From Dysidea avara (lineage: Eukaryota > Porifera > Demospongiae > Dictyoceratida > Dysideidae), in the NCBI RefSeq assembly GCF_963678975.1, contig NC_089276.1:23791059-23855058 (forward strand): a stretch of DNA of 64,000 nt, read 5' to 3'. Numbering within the stretch: position 1 is the first letter of the stretch; every line of letters starts with the position of its first letter. The position numbers and the translations under genes were made by a program. The notes under the pieces were generated by a model, which saw only the letters and a program-made list of their open reading frames with translations, had not been told where the DNA came from and made no database searches. This document shows, piece after piece, positions 1 to 9,874 of this stretch.

Positions 1-340
1 ATAGGGGTAGACTAGTGGCTACAAATCATATGGCCCAAATATGGATTTTATAGAGTTTTAATGCTGCCTGAACAGACAGAAAAGCGTATGTGTGAGTTAG
101 TTGGAAGCCTGTGCCCCCCTCCCCCATGGCGCCAAACTGTTTGTTATACTGTGGCAATGTTAGAAAACTATAGCAGCACAGTAACTAAAACATATGTTTT
201 AACATCGGACATATTAGAATCCATAAATCAGTGTATTTACTAGTGAAAGAGCAAGTATATAGTAGTGTATGAAAGACCCTATACATGTCACACCCATTAG
301 CCCAACTCTACGCGAGTAACCCGAGTGGAATTGTTGTATA

Positions 341-442
341 CAGTGAAACCTGTCTAAAGCGGTCACCTTCGGGCCAGAAATATTTGGCCTTTATAGAGAG
401 GTGGTTGCCTAACTCAGGTGACCATTAAGGGAGGTTCCACTG
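341..442. mobile_element. small pogo/Tigger-like MITE
   Basis: The ends are inverted copies of CAGTGRAACCT. The element is flanked by TA on both sides (339-340 and 443-444), as expected for Tc1/mariner-type insertions. It is about 100 bp with no coding capacity. The CAGTGGAACCTC-type terminus is familiar from pogo/Tigger elements; the class is inferred from ends and TA duplication only. A related copy lies at 60732-60956. Confidence 0.6.
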
Positions 443-713
443 TACCATCAACAAAACTGTGGTCACCAAATACTGATAGTTATAAGTTACGTATTTATGT
501 ACAAATTAAAAAATAATTACCCTAATAGCATTTTTGTCCCAGATAACTGTATTTCCAATATTATTGTAATTGTAAACATGTACAGTGTGTACATATCAAC
601 ACCAAAATGCATTTCTGTGCATAGCAACGTACATAAATTTTACAGTGCGATAGGGTAGTTAAATTTGTAAAGTTTAAAGTTTAGTACATAAAATAATTAT
701 TCTGCAAGTTTTT

Positions 714-1139
714 TTAGCATCCAAACTTTAGCTTCAGTGTTGGGAATGCTGAACTTCCACTGCACATAGGTCCATTGTCTGCTGTTTTTTTCCATTTAGT
801 GTGTCCTGTTCTAGTCAGCATTTCATTAAACCAACGAAGAATATCTGTTGAATCAGCCATTCCTTTGTTGCTATCAAAGCACCAATGATCATGAAAGCTT
901 GAAGCTATTAGCTTTTCTGTCTTGTTCAGTGGTCCTTGCAATTCTTCACAATGCTTTCTACCTGTCACATTTATATCCATTTGTAAGCAAAATTGACGAT
1001 CAATATATGGAGAATCGTAAAACTTCACAGAAACAGTGTCACTAAAAGTAACATGCTTAAGAACCTGTAGAGAAGCTTTAGTTCCACGGTGATCGTCACT
1101 TCTCAAGATGCCACATGAGCTATGTTCTTTGCAAGCCAT
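714..1139 (-). CDS. probable terminal exon of an unknown minus-strand gene
   Basis: An open frame of 141 codons on the minus strand, ending in a stop near 714. It is preceded on that strand by a pyrimidine-containing stretch and TTGCAG just before the ATG, which looks like a splice acceptor, so this may be a 3' exon rather than a whole gene. The protein is soluble-looking and mixed polar, with Cys and Trp residues (for example HDHWCFDSNKG) and a C-terminus ending KLKFGC. I see no domain I recognise and no transposon signature. Foldback repeats lie immediately upstream (1190-1540). It could also be a decayed element; the reading rests on frame length, codon character and the acceptor. Confidence 0.4.
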   Translation of the reverse strand: MACKEHSSCGILRSDDHRGTKASLQVLKHVTFSDTVSVKFYDSPYIDRQFCLQMDINVTGRKHCEELQGPLNKTEKLIASSFHDHWCFDSNKGMADSTDILRWFNEMLTRTGHTKWKKTADNGPMCSGSSAFPTLKLKFGC

Positions 1140-1189
1140 CTGCAACTTTCAACCAACTGATGCCTTCCTTCCCAGTTTGAATTAGACAT

Positions 1190-1540
1190 ACTGCTGAGAG
1201 GAGTGATATATAGAAAATTCTTTTCTCTCAGAAATCTCTCAGAATCTCTCAGGGCCATGTTAAACCTGTGCATGTAGCGTTTACTCAATGAATGTAACTC
1301 TGAGAGATTTTATTGTGAGAGATTGTAAGATGTTTGTGCTGAAGGTATTAAAATATCTCACAAAAAAATCTCTCAGCTATGCACAGAGGTGTGAAACTTT
1401 CACAGAAATCTCATAGCTACCCATAGTGTTTATTCAGTAAGCACAATTCTGAGAGATTTTTGTGAGAGATTTTATGTATGCCTTGTACAGGAAATATCAA
1501 GATTTTCTTACAAGAATCTGTCAGCTGTGCCCAAATATTT
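1190..1540. repeat. tandem pair of foldback repeats
   Basis: Two successive units (about 1281-1386 and 1431-1530) each contain TCTGAGAGATTTT near the start and an inverted counterpart (AATCTCTCAG or AATCTGTCAG) near the end, so each can fold into a hairpin. A further partial copy precedes them around 1195-1260. Probably a short MITE present as neighbouring copies. No coding sequence. Confidence 0.5.
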
Positions 1541-1816
1541 GGTTAAAAAAGGGAAAATACTTGAATCCAGTAGTCCAGTCCAGTGATTGTATACAACCCT
1601 AAAGATGCGAAAATTGTCCACCTTAAAGTTTTGGATGGTGGCAACCAGCAAAAAAAAAAAAAAAAATTGAAAATCCTGCTATGCGGTACTTAATTAAGAA
1701 TGGTCCAGTTTCCATTCCTATAAAATAAACTTTAGTACACTTATTTTATCAAGACATGAACTATGTGTTAGCTGTGAAATTATTTAATGCATTGTGACTT
1801 TGTATGTGCTTTTTAG

Positions 1817-1903
1817 TCACTTGTGGAACAGATAAAGAGTTTTGGTCAAATGCCAAATCAACTGCTGATAGATCCACACCCACTTTGAAATCCACCAGTA
1901 AAG
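1817..1903 (+). CDS. possible exon of unknown gene (exon A)
   Basis: Bounded by TTTTTAG and AAG|GTAC. Reads openly as CGTDKEFWSNAKSTADRSTP and on to the donor. The junction phase does not match the next candidate exon at 2074, so an exon may lie between them or this one may be spurious. Listed because both splice signals and an open frame coincide just upstream of better-supported exons. Confidence 0.3.
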
Positions 1904-2073
1904 GTACACTATGTTCTGTATGGAGCCAAAAATACTTCACGTAGCTGTAGCAAATGTATAATTGCGTTTCCATTCAGTAGATGCTTGTCAATAATGATGC
2001 ATTCAACTTTGTGTTGTTGTTTTTTTCTAATAAATTCCAACAACATTTAATATTATGATTATTTCCTTTCCAG

Positions 2074-2243
2074 ATTATTTCACAGTGTCTTCCAGCTACT
2101 AGTTCTTTTGAGCAAGCTTGAAGTCAGTCCTGATGTAGCCATTATTATGTTACATCCTGAGGAGACGTATTCATATCCAAGAACTATTTTGTCTCTGTCA
2201 GCAAGTTACGTATACTGTGCAGCTAACTGGAATGTTACTGAAG
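2074..2243 (+). CDS. exon of unknown gene (exon B)
   Basis: Follows TTTCCTTTCCAG and ends at GAAG|GTACAA. The open frame reads VFQLLVLLSKLEVSPDVA, then an AT-rich polar stretch ending YCAANWNVTE, with an N-glycosylation sequon (NVT). It ends one base into a codon, which is completed correctly by the next exon at 2297. The protein family is not recognised; the hydrophobic start and sequon hint at an extracellular or secretory-pathway protein, but this is inference. Confidence 0.5.
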
Positions 2244-2296
2244 GTACAATAATTGCTTAACCATTTCTTTGTGTTGTGTTTATTACTAATTTACAG

Positions 2297-2341
2297 TGAA
2301 GCGGCAGCCAACATGTTTGCTTGAAGTGAATGTCATAAACA
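2297..2341 (+). CDS. exon of unknown gene (exon C, 45 nt)
   Basis: Micro-exon bounded by AATTTACAG and a strong donor A|GTAAGT. It joins in frame with exon B (giving VKRQPTCLLEVNVIN) and exon D. The preceding intron is 53 nt and the following one 88 nt, in the same size range as introns of the Ig/FN3 gene in this window. Too short for any finder based on ORF length. Confidence 0.5.
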
Positions 2342-2429
2342 GTAAGTACCAGTGATGTTTCCTGTATGTTAATGTTATCTGTAGTTCACCAATTCAGTTG
2401 TTAAGTTTGTGCTTACTTTTCTCTTTTAG

Positions 2430-2564
2430 GCTTTAAGCAACGGAGAATTTTGTTTACTGAAGCTAGTGATACAAAGTTGTTTTGCACTGCTACAATAGTC
2501 AACCAATTTTTGTTCACATGTGGTGCTTCTAAGATCAGCTTTCAGATTTATAACACCAAAACAG
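2430..2564 (+). CDS. exon of unknown gene (exon D)
   Basis: Starts after CTCTTTTAG and ends at ACAG|GTACTG. Joined to exon C it reads SFKQRRILFTEASDTKLFC and on to SFQIYNTKT. Frame and phase (1) are consistent with both neighbours. No recognised domain. The 63-nt intron that follows has a length divisible by three and contains no stop in this frame, so a naive ORF call runs straight through it. Confidence 0.5.
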
Positions 2565-2627
2565 GTACTGTGATATTTGTACTGAGAAGGTTTTGTATTT
2601 ATTTTAGTAAATACCTCTGTATTTCAG

Positions 2628-2740
2628 AATACCTCTTTAATGTGATTCACTATGTACCTGTAATGTATCCAATACCTGATAGAGATTTTGGTGCAGTACA
2701 TGGGTTTTTTTCCAATTCCCTTCCTTTGTATAAAGTTGTC
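2628..2740 (+). CDS. exon of unknown gene (exon E), 3' end lost in a LINE
   Basis: Begins after ATTTCAG and continues exon D in frame as EYLFNVIHYVPVMYPIPDRD, then FGAVHGFFSNSLPLYK. The 3' end cannot be placed: the open frame runs without a stop into reverse transcriptase of a truncated LINE at about 2745. Either a donor lies near 2735 or the LINE landed inside the exon. The family is unknown. Confidence 0.4.
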
Positions 2741-2744
2741 CCAC

Positions 2745-3710
2745 TTAAAGTTCCCCACATACAAGATTTACCAAAAAACATATTATCGACAGTAAGATTA
2801 TATGCAGATGACGTCATTCTGTACACCACCCCTATTAACTCAAAAGAAGACTGTTACCAACTTCAGAAAGATCTAACTATTTTAGAAAGATGGGCAATTA
2901 AATGGAAAATGACATTTAATGTTAAGAAATGTGAATTCATCAGAATAACATACAAGAAAAAGCCTATATTTTACCATTACACTTTGTATGACACTGTTGT
3001 GCAGGAGGTGACGCACACCAAGTACCTAGGTCTTACTATTGACTCGAAGCTATCCTGGTCTGAGCACATTAGACAGATAACTAACAAAGCTAACAGTATC
3101 AAAGGATTTTTACAACGTAACCTTCATAGCTGCCCAATCTCGGTCAAAGTGAGTTGTTACAAGTCACTTATTAAACCAATCCTAGAGTATGCCTGTGTGA
3201 TCTGGGACCCTTATACACAAAAGGATATCTTAGCTATTGAATCAGTTCAAAGACGATGTGCGAGGTTTGTGTATAATAATTATTCTTCATATGCAAGTGT
3301 CACAAACATGTTGCAAAATTTGAATTGGCCACCTCTTGCTCACTGCAGAAACCAGGTGAAAGCGATCACAATGTTTAAGATCATGCACCAATTAATAGAT
3401 ATACCGGCTGATACCATACTCATACCAGCTCCATCTAACTACTCTCTATGGGGTCATTCAATGAGGCTGTTACAGCCAAACACAAGAGTAAACTCATACC
3501 TTAACTCATTCTTCCCTTCAAGTATAAAGATTTGGAATAGCTTACCCAACAACCTCATCACCTGTTCAAGTTTAGACCAATTCAAAGCAAGGCTAGCTGA
3601 ACATCAATTAACCACATAATTAATTTTGCTGATTTATTATCTGTGCTTGTATATACTCTTTGTAAGAGGTTTTGCACAGTAAACAATAATAATAATAATA
3701 ATGATAATAA
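2745..3710 (+). mobile_element. 5'-truncated non-LTR retrotransposon (LINE), RT C-terminal part
   Basis: The frame reads DLPKNILSTVRLYADDVILY, the catalytic YADD block of a non-LTR reverse transcriptase. Thumb and C-terminal motifs follow (TKYLGLTIDSKLSW, ACVIWDPYT, SIKIWNSLP). The stop is at 3617-3619. An AAT-rich microsatellite tail (about 3684-3710) closes the copy, typical of CR1/L2/Jockey-like LINEs. Endonuclease and the first RT blocks are missing, so it is a dead-on-arrival copy. The frame is still open, suggesting modest age. It fuses in frame with host-like exons upstream. Confidence 0.85.
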
Positions 3711-3830
3711 CCTGGGTATATAGTAAATACCCTGGGTATATAGTAAATACCCTGGGTATATAGTAAATAACCTGGGTATATAGCAAATACCCTGGGTATA
3801 CAGTAAATACCCTGGGTATTTATATATACC
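3711..3830. repeat. 20-bp minisatellite, 6 units
   Basis: Six head-to-tail copies of a 20-bp unit starting CCTGGGTATATAGTAAATA, at 3711, 3731, 3751, 3771, 3791 and 3811. The last unit is degenerate and runs into TA-rich sequence. It abuts the LINE AAT tail directly, so it may have grown from the tail or its target site. Confidence 0.9.
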
Positions 3831-5275
3831 CTTGGTATGCTCTTTATAAATACCTTACTATAATATTAAGTAAGGTTCTGATACAAATGGCACTTCATAA
3901 CTTCAACATTGACTGGCATCCGCTTGTTATTTGTTTCAAGCTACTGTATGGAACAACGTGTAGTAACAATAGATGTAAGTAAGCATGACAGCTTACCAAA
4001 ATCTTTATAGACTGGTGAGAACTTCATGCAGTAAATCATGTTTCTTGAGAGTAACTATAATGGACATTTAAGTCAAGCAAATATAATAGCTTTATACACG
4101 CATACCATTTTGACATCATAAATATATTGGTATGTAGTGCAAAATCCCATTGTTCCTGTCGTTCCCACACAACTTCAAAATGCAGTTAAAATAATGTCAC
4201 GTAACCAGAATACACACTAGCAGGTAAAGGAATTCATATCGGTCATGTTGCAACTATGCACAGAAATAACTAGTGTGTAAATTTGACATAATACACTGTG
4301 CTTCATCTGTGAGTTTGTGATAACACACCACAGTGTAAAGTCTAACACAGTGTATTGTGTTAATATTAACACAGTACTGTGTTTAACTTTTGTGATCCTA
4401 ATTGTTGCCAATGTAGTGTGCTAATTAATGCCTGAAACTATAGAATTTGACATATTATGGTGGTAATGGCAGAAAGATCAAGAATCAAGACAAAGTTGCT
4501 AGCTACATTAATGTAAGTAAAATTAATGTGATATAAAAAGATGTAGCTAGCCTTAAGAGAACAAGGATTTGCTCTCAGAGAGTGGTGGTTTGGTACATTA
4601 TAACTGATGTGTTAGTATCCCTTGCTGCTTAAATAGTGCTGACAAATGTGTCAGACAAGAACACAGTGTTTAAACCACCTCTGAAAAAGTGTGTACATCG
4701 TATCTAATCAAGAGCTTGGATGGGTGGGAGTAATGGTATACCAGTGGTAGATCCAGGGAGGGGGTTCAGAGGGTTGCTGATAAGTTGAGTGTTAACTTCA
4801 GAAAGGCTGAGAGCAGCTTGTAAAATTGGTGAGATTGTTTTTGGTTTCAGTTCTCAAGTGTGAAGATGTCTATGTAAAATGGAAACAGTACAATAACCAC
4901 AAGTACAAAACTTTATGTAGAATGGTACTTACTTATGCTTTCGGATGTATTTTGTTGGATATTTCACGCAAGGAAATTTGTGACAAGTATACAACTTTAA
5001 AATTTGACAAATCAGAAAAATTTGTCTAGTGTTCCAAAAACAATTGTTTAGACCTATGATTTCTTGTTCTTCGTCAAATCAAACTGATGCAACTTTGAAT
5101 TTGTCAACTTTTTCTCTCATAAATTTTTTCCTTACTATTACTAGTATGCTTTGAAATGCTGGTTAGTTTTTGGGTTAATAAAAGGCAATGTTGCTGCATC
5201 AATGCATCACACAGACTGCAAGCAATTGCCTCAATTCTTCACATGCTCTAGACATTAGACATTACTTTTCCTTAC
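3831..5275. other. intergenic stretch, no gene recognised
   Basis: AT-rich sequence with only short open frames. It contains a near-palindrome at about 4345-4384 built from AACACAGT and ACTGTGTT around TTAATATTAA. A lone hAT-like end (CAGTGGTAGATCCAGG) lies near 4741. Nothing here supports a gene. Confidence 0.5.
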
Positions 5276-5760
5276 CAGTGGCGGATCTAGACAGGTTTCT
5301 GGGGTTTCAACAGAAATCCCCTTTTAAATTTAGCTCAGTGGCAGTACAAATACATAAACATTGTTGTACTGACAGTTTGTCATAGTAGACGACTATATTC
5401 CACTGTATTTCAGTAGCATGCATGTAGTTACTTAACTAACACCATTTATAGCTATTAAACCCTCAGCAGAGTACAATATAACGGTCGGCCCTCGGCCATT
5501 TTCCGACCATCCAGCCACGATGACCGAGTAAAACACTGGGCGTTCGGTCCATTTGTCCGAGCAAGAAATGCACAACTTTAATCACGCTAAAAAACTTACG
5601 AATAATGTGCAATAGCAACAAAAACATTCCACACTATGCAACTGCCAAGTAACAGTCCAAGTCCACAGCGAAGGAAGCATTGGAGCACTGGAGGTAGAGG
5701 TCACGTGATTGTTGTATGTTAATATTTTAATACATTAATAATTATTGTTGCACATGTTCG

Positions 5761-8154
5761 ATGAAAAGGTCAACTAATTCAGCATCCGGAACTGCTACCA
5801 AGAAACGGAAGGTGAGTTTTCAAACATTCAAACAGTGGAAGCGAGATTTCGATCGTGAGCATAAAATGCTGAGTTGGCTAGAATGCGAAACGTGCATTGA
5901 GGCTGGCACTCGAGTTGTAACACAGCTGAAGTGTACTACCTGCAAGAAATTTCAAGCAAGAATTGTAGGTAAGAGAAATTTTAGCGATCGATGGATTACT
6001 GGGGCCGAGTCTATTCGCACAAGCAACATCCGTGACCACGCCCACAGCGAGCAGCAGGTTCATGCAATGATGCTACTTCATCAGGAAATCCAGAGAGCAC
6101 AAGGCGTAAGTAGCTCTGCTAATGCACCCATAGTTGTTGCTTTGAATACCCTGGGAGATGAAGAAAGGGCTAGGCTACGTGTCAAGTTCGACATTAGTTA
6201 TTATATTGCCAAGGAAAAGCTACCTTTCCGTAAGTATCCGGGTATCTGTGAATTGGAGACACGCCATGGAGTCAATGTTGGGAGGGCCTACACAACTGAA
6301 ACAGCTTCAAAAGACTTTACACACTATATTACAGAAGCACAACGCATGAAAGTTATAGGCCAACTGAAGAAATGTAAGTTCTTTTCCATTCTTTTAGATG
6401 GTTCTACTGATAGTGGCAACATAGAAAACGAGTTGATTATGGCTGTGTGGTTCAACCCAGAAGGCGCAGATGAAAAGGTAAGCACAACAATAAGTTACTT
6501 TAGCATTAGCCGGCCATCCTCGACTACAGCACAAGGCCTTTTTGATCTTCTTCAGGATGCAATGCAGAAGATCATGGGCATTCGAGATATCACTGTGGAA
6601 GAATGCAGTGCACTAGTTGGGGTGGGAACTGATCAAGCAGCAGTTAATGTTGCTGGTGCTGGGTTGAAGGGACTGGTGGAGAGACAGCTCCCTTGGGTGT
6701 TTTGGTCATGGTGTATGGCTCATAGGCTAGAGTTAGCTGTTAGGGATGCCTTAAAGTGTACTGCATTTGACCTAGTAGATGATATGCTCCTAAGGCTATA
6801 CTTGATTTATGAAAATTCCCCAAAGAAGTGTCGAGAGCTTAAGGAAATTTGTTCAGAGTTAACACAGTGTTTAGCCTTAGACCCTGAAGATGGTGGGATG
6901 AAGCCCATTAGAGCAAGCGGCTCACGTTGGGTGGCTCATAAGTGGAATGCGATGAAAAGGATACTTTCCAAATATGCAGCTTATACCAGTCATTTAGCAG
7001 CCTTGTCAGAAGACTCTTCTGTCAAAAGTGTCGACAGATCTAAACTGAAAGGCTATTACAACAAATGGGTAAATGCCAAGTACATATTAGGATGTGCTGT
7101 ATTTGTGGATGTCCTTTCTCCCTGTGTTATTTTGTCAAAAGTAATGCAGTATGACCACTTAGATATCCTTGCAGCTCTGTCTAGCTTGTTGCGCTCTATT
7201 AAAGAGATTGAGAAATTGAATTCTTTACCTGTAGATCAGTGGCCAACATTTGCATCAACCATTAGTAAGTGTACTGCAGATGGTGATAGCATAATGTACC
7301 AGGCCCAAACATTAAAGCAGTTTGATGCAGCCAAATCCTACTTTATGAGACATGCTAGTTTGTACTGTTCTAAGGTCAGCGACTGCATCAAGTCCAGGCT
7401 TATGTGGACTGATCTAGATCTGCTTAGGGATATCATCTTTGTCCTGGCTACACAGGGTTGGCAAAAGGTGGTTGATGAGAGTGAGGATTTTGGGGCGATT
7501 GATAGGCTAGCAGATCATTTCCGAGTCCCTTTGGAAAAGGCCAACACTGACATGGATGAGATCCATGCAGAGTTTGAATCAGTACTGCACTATGCCACCA
7601 CATACATTTCTTTGTCCACGTTAGACTATAGAGCTGTTTGGTGGAGAGTTTTTCATTCTCCAGATTCTTCAGCTTGGGTCAATGTCCTTAATTTAATTGA
7701 GCTGCTGTTTTCTTTGCCTGTGTCTAATGGAGTGGTTGAGAGAGTCTTTTCTCAAATGAATGTTATTAAGGGCAAAAAAAGATCTTTGTTAACCAATGAT
7801 ACTCTTGATGACCTTCTCAGTATTTCTTCAGCTAATTTGCCACTTTCTGAGTTTGATCCAAACGAGGCAATCGATCTATGGTGGAACGACAAGACAAGGC
7901 GCCCTAATCAGAATGCTAGAAAGCCATATAAGAAGCACAAGACACGATCAACTGCCTCTGTTTCTTGCAGCTCGTCATCTCTTGCTACTAGTTCTGTGAT
8001 TGTTTGTGACTCTGATTCCACTACCTCCGAGTCTGATAGCGAGTCTGTGGCTTCTAAAAGCCTGCTTGACTGTTGGGATGACTGGATAGATCCTCCATCA
8101 GAAACTGCATCTCATGGTCTTAACCTTGAAGTTATTGATGTGGATGATGATTAA
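5761..8154 (+). CDS. hAT-family transposase, 797 residues, intact
   Basis: The transposase would bind the element ends and catalyse cut-and-paste transposition in the nucleus. The N-terminus is basic (KKRKV, nuclear-localisation-like). It is followed by a zinc-finger-like region with C42, C45, C58, C61 and H93/H95/H101, resembling the finger of ZNF862/KIAA1586-type domesticated hATs. The RNase H-like core shows DGSTDSG with D213, then CMAHRLELAVRD with C318 and D329. The C-terminal hAT dimerisation block NGVVERVFSQMNVIKGKKRS supplies E660. So the three catalytic acids appear present. The tail (about 715-797) is Ser- and Asp-rich. The frame is uninterrupted. It starts at the first ATG of the open frame. 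Confidence 0.9.
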   Translation: MKRSTNSASGTATKKRKVSFQTFKQWKRDFDREHKMLSWLECETCIEAGTRVVTQLKCTTCKKFQARIVGKRNFSDRWITGAESIRTSNIRDHAHSEQQVHAMMLLHQEIQRAQGVSSSANAPIVVALNTLGDEERARLRVKFDISYYIAKEKLPFRKYPGICELETRHGVNVGRAYTTETASKDFTHYITEAQRMKVIGQLKKCKFFSILLDGSTDSGNIENELIMAVWFNPEGADEKVSTTISYFSISRPSSTTAQGLFDLLQDAMQKIMGIRDITVEECSALVGVGTDQAAVNVAGAGLKGLVERQLPWVFWSWCMAHRLELAVRDALKCTAFDLVDDMLLRLYLIYENSPKKCRELKEICSELTQCLALDPEDGGMKPIRASGSRWVAHKWNAMKRILSKYAAYTSHLAALSEDSSVKSVDRSKLKGYYNKWVNAKYILGCAVFVDVLSPCVILSKVMQYDHLDILAALSSLLRSIKEIEKLNSLPVDQWPTFASTISKCTADGDSIMYQAQTLKQFDAAKSYFMRHASLYCSKVSDCIKSRLMWTDLDLLRDIIFVLATQGWQKVVDESEDFGAIDRLADHFRVPLEKANTDMDEIHAEFESVLHYATTYISLSTLDYRAVWWRVFHSPDSSAWVNVLNLIELLFSLPVSNGVVERVFSQMNVIKGKKRSLLTNDTLDDLLSISSANLPLSEFDPNEAIDLWWNDKTRRPNQNARKPYKKHKTRSTASVSCSSSSLATSSVIVCDSDSTTSESDSESVASKSLLDCWDDWIDPPSETASHGLNLEVIDVDDD

Positions 8155-8496
8155 AGAGTGACAGACTTCTACTGCAAACTGTATAAATTAAATCATTTTT
8201 TCAAATTTTTAACAATATCATTCATGATTTTATTATTTAAATCCTGTATATAACAGTTTATACACTGCATTGTGACAGTACTTAGTACTTACTGACTCTA
8301 TACATCTGATTGTAAATTATCAATATAATTATTGCAATACATAATTAAATTTGTAAAACATCACATAGATACAAACTTCATAGTTAAACTACTGACAAAA
8401 TGCAAATAATAATTATGTAAAAACGTGTGCATCAAATATGATTATAAATAGTTTAAAATGGTCTCATATTCTATCTCAGAGTGCTTCATTTCTAAA

Positions 8497-8580
8497 AATT
8501 TCCTGGGGGGGCATGCCCCCAGACCCCCCTAGAAAGCTTGTGCTTCGCACTGCGCAGGGTGTGCTTCGCACACCCACAGA
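8497..8580. repeat. GC-rich hairpin and short tandem motif in hAT 3' region
   Basis: TGGGGGGGCATGCCCCCA is a near-perfect palindrome, followed by CCCCCCT and a doubled GTGCTTCGCAC word. It stands out from the surrounding AT-rich DNA. It lies inside the hAT element downstream of the transposase, where subterminal hairpins or binding sites are common. Confidence 0.6.
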
Positions 8581-8978
8581 GTTGCTTCCACCTTATGACC
8601 ATGCAATTCTTTGAATGGCCAACCAAATTCAGTTTTGATTGGCCATTTTGTCAGAGCAATATTTTTTCCTTATATTGTACTCTGCTCAGCAACACTTCAT
8701 TTTTCATCTCCCACTGCATTAAAAACGATCGAGATACTCTAATAGAGCAGTCAAGTAACTACTTTAATAGAGCACAGCTTGTAGTCACCATATTTTCCCT
8801 ATAGTTAGCTATAGTATTTACAGTTTAAAGCATTGAATTTATTGTAATTGCTAACTAAAAATAACCTAAAATCTGATCTCAGAGCTTCTAAAATCTTCCA
8901 GAGAAATATCATCAGATATCTTATTCAGTTATACTAACTTTCAGAAACCCCCTTTTAAAAATCCTAGATCCGCCACTG

Positions 8979-9722
8979 CTTACTTATAGAGTACTCAGCA
9001 TGATATTAAAGCAGTGTTTAATTCATGTCTTCCTCTGACTTTTAGCTGAACTAAAGAACCAAATGCTTTACACAGCTTAAAATTAAATTTTCACAAACTC
9101 AAACCTGCCATTACTAAAATTTTGTCACATTTGCAAACGTTAAAGTTAGTAGATATGTAATCCAGTTTTCAATAAGGGTTTTAGCTCATAATTATGCTAT
9201 CTTGCTATCTTACTATGTTTATTGTATTTACATTATTTTTACAGAATGATCTCCTTGTTGCCAAACTTCACATAATGTGGTCCCTCAAGGGAAACTACAA
9301 ATGACATAATGACAGTAGTGATGATAGCATCGATATTTATTGTAATTGCGACATGCATTTTAAGTTGAGCTTGTATTATTCGTCGTTTGCTGGTGATACT
9401 AGAAAGACAGCCAAGAAGAGTGAGTATAAATAGCCATGTAGTATACTTATGCACATTCAATTTTACAGGGAATTGCACCAGAGCTAAATTTCATAGTAGC
9501 AGAAGCCTGGGTTTGAGAGATAATGTAACACTTTTCTGCATAACTAAAATAATTTTTTAAATGTACTATCTGTATGGTCCATTTCCAATTCAGACTGACA
9601 GTATGTCCTTTTAAATAGAGATATATTAGTGGTGACTGAAGGGCGGTTGTATTGGTTTTGATCAAAGCCCCTTTTTGAAAAAGTGTACACACTGCAAACA
9701 ATTAATGGAGCAGATGGGTTAC
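8979..9722. other. no gene recognised
   Basis: AT-rich sequence with small minus-strand open frames (9239-9701) that show no domain or splice context. I treat them as chance. Confidence 0.4.
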
Positions 9723-9874
9723 CAGTGGCGGATCCAGATAGGTTGCCAATTGACTGATTATTTATAAGGTGAACCTGAGAGAAACTGATTCAAGTTAGTA
9801 AGACATTTTTTGCTTCAACATTTAAAAAGATGGACAGAAACCCCCTCCCAGTTAAATTTCTAGATCTACCACTG
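9723..9874. mobile_element. short non-autonomous hAT-like MITE
   Basis: Starts CAGTGGCGGATCCAGATAGG and ends with the inverted, partly decayed counterpart (CTAGATCTACCACTG). Interior pieces such as AGAAACCCCCTCCC resemble the right end of the 5276-8978 hAT element. It is about 150 bp with no ORF. No clear target duplication remains. Confidence 0.6.

Larger units (their letters stand above)
5276..8978 (+). mobile_element. hAT DNA transposon, apparently complete
   Basis: Both ends carry the inverted 15-mer CAGTGGCGGATCTAG (start 5276; complement ending 8978). The flanks share CTTAC (5271-5275 and 8979-8983), a 5-bp target duplication; classical hAT elements make 8 bp, so either this family differs or three positions have changed. 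The element encloses one intronless transposase gene. The 3' part holds a GC-rich hairpin (about 8502-8530) and one CTCTAATAGAG motif (about 8736-8746). The length of 3.7 kb fits an autonomous hAT. Confidence 0.88.
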
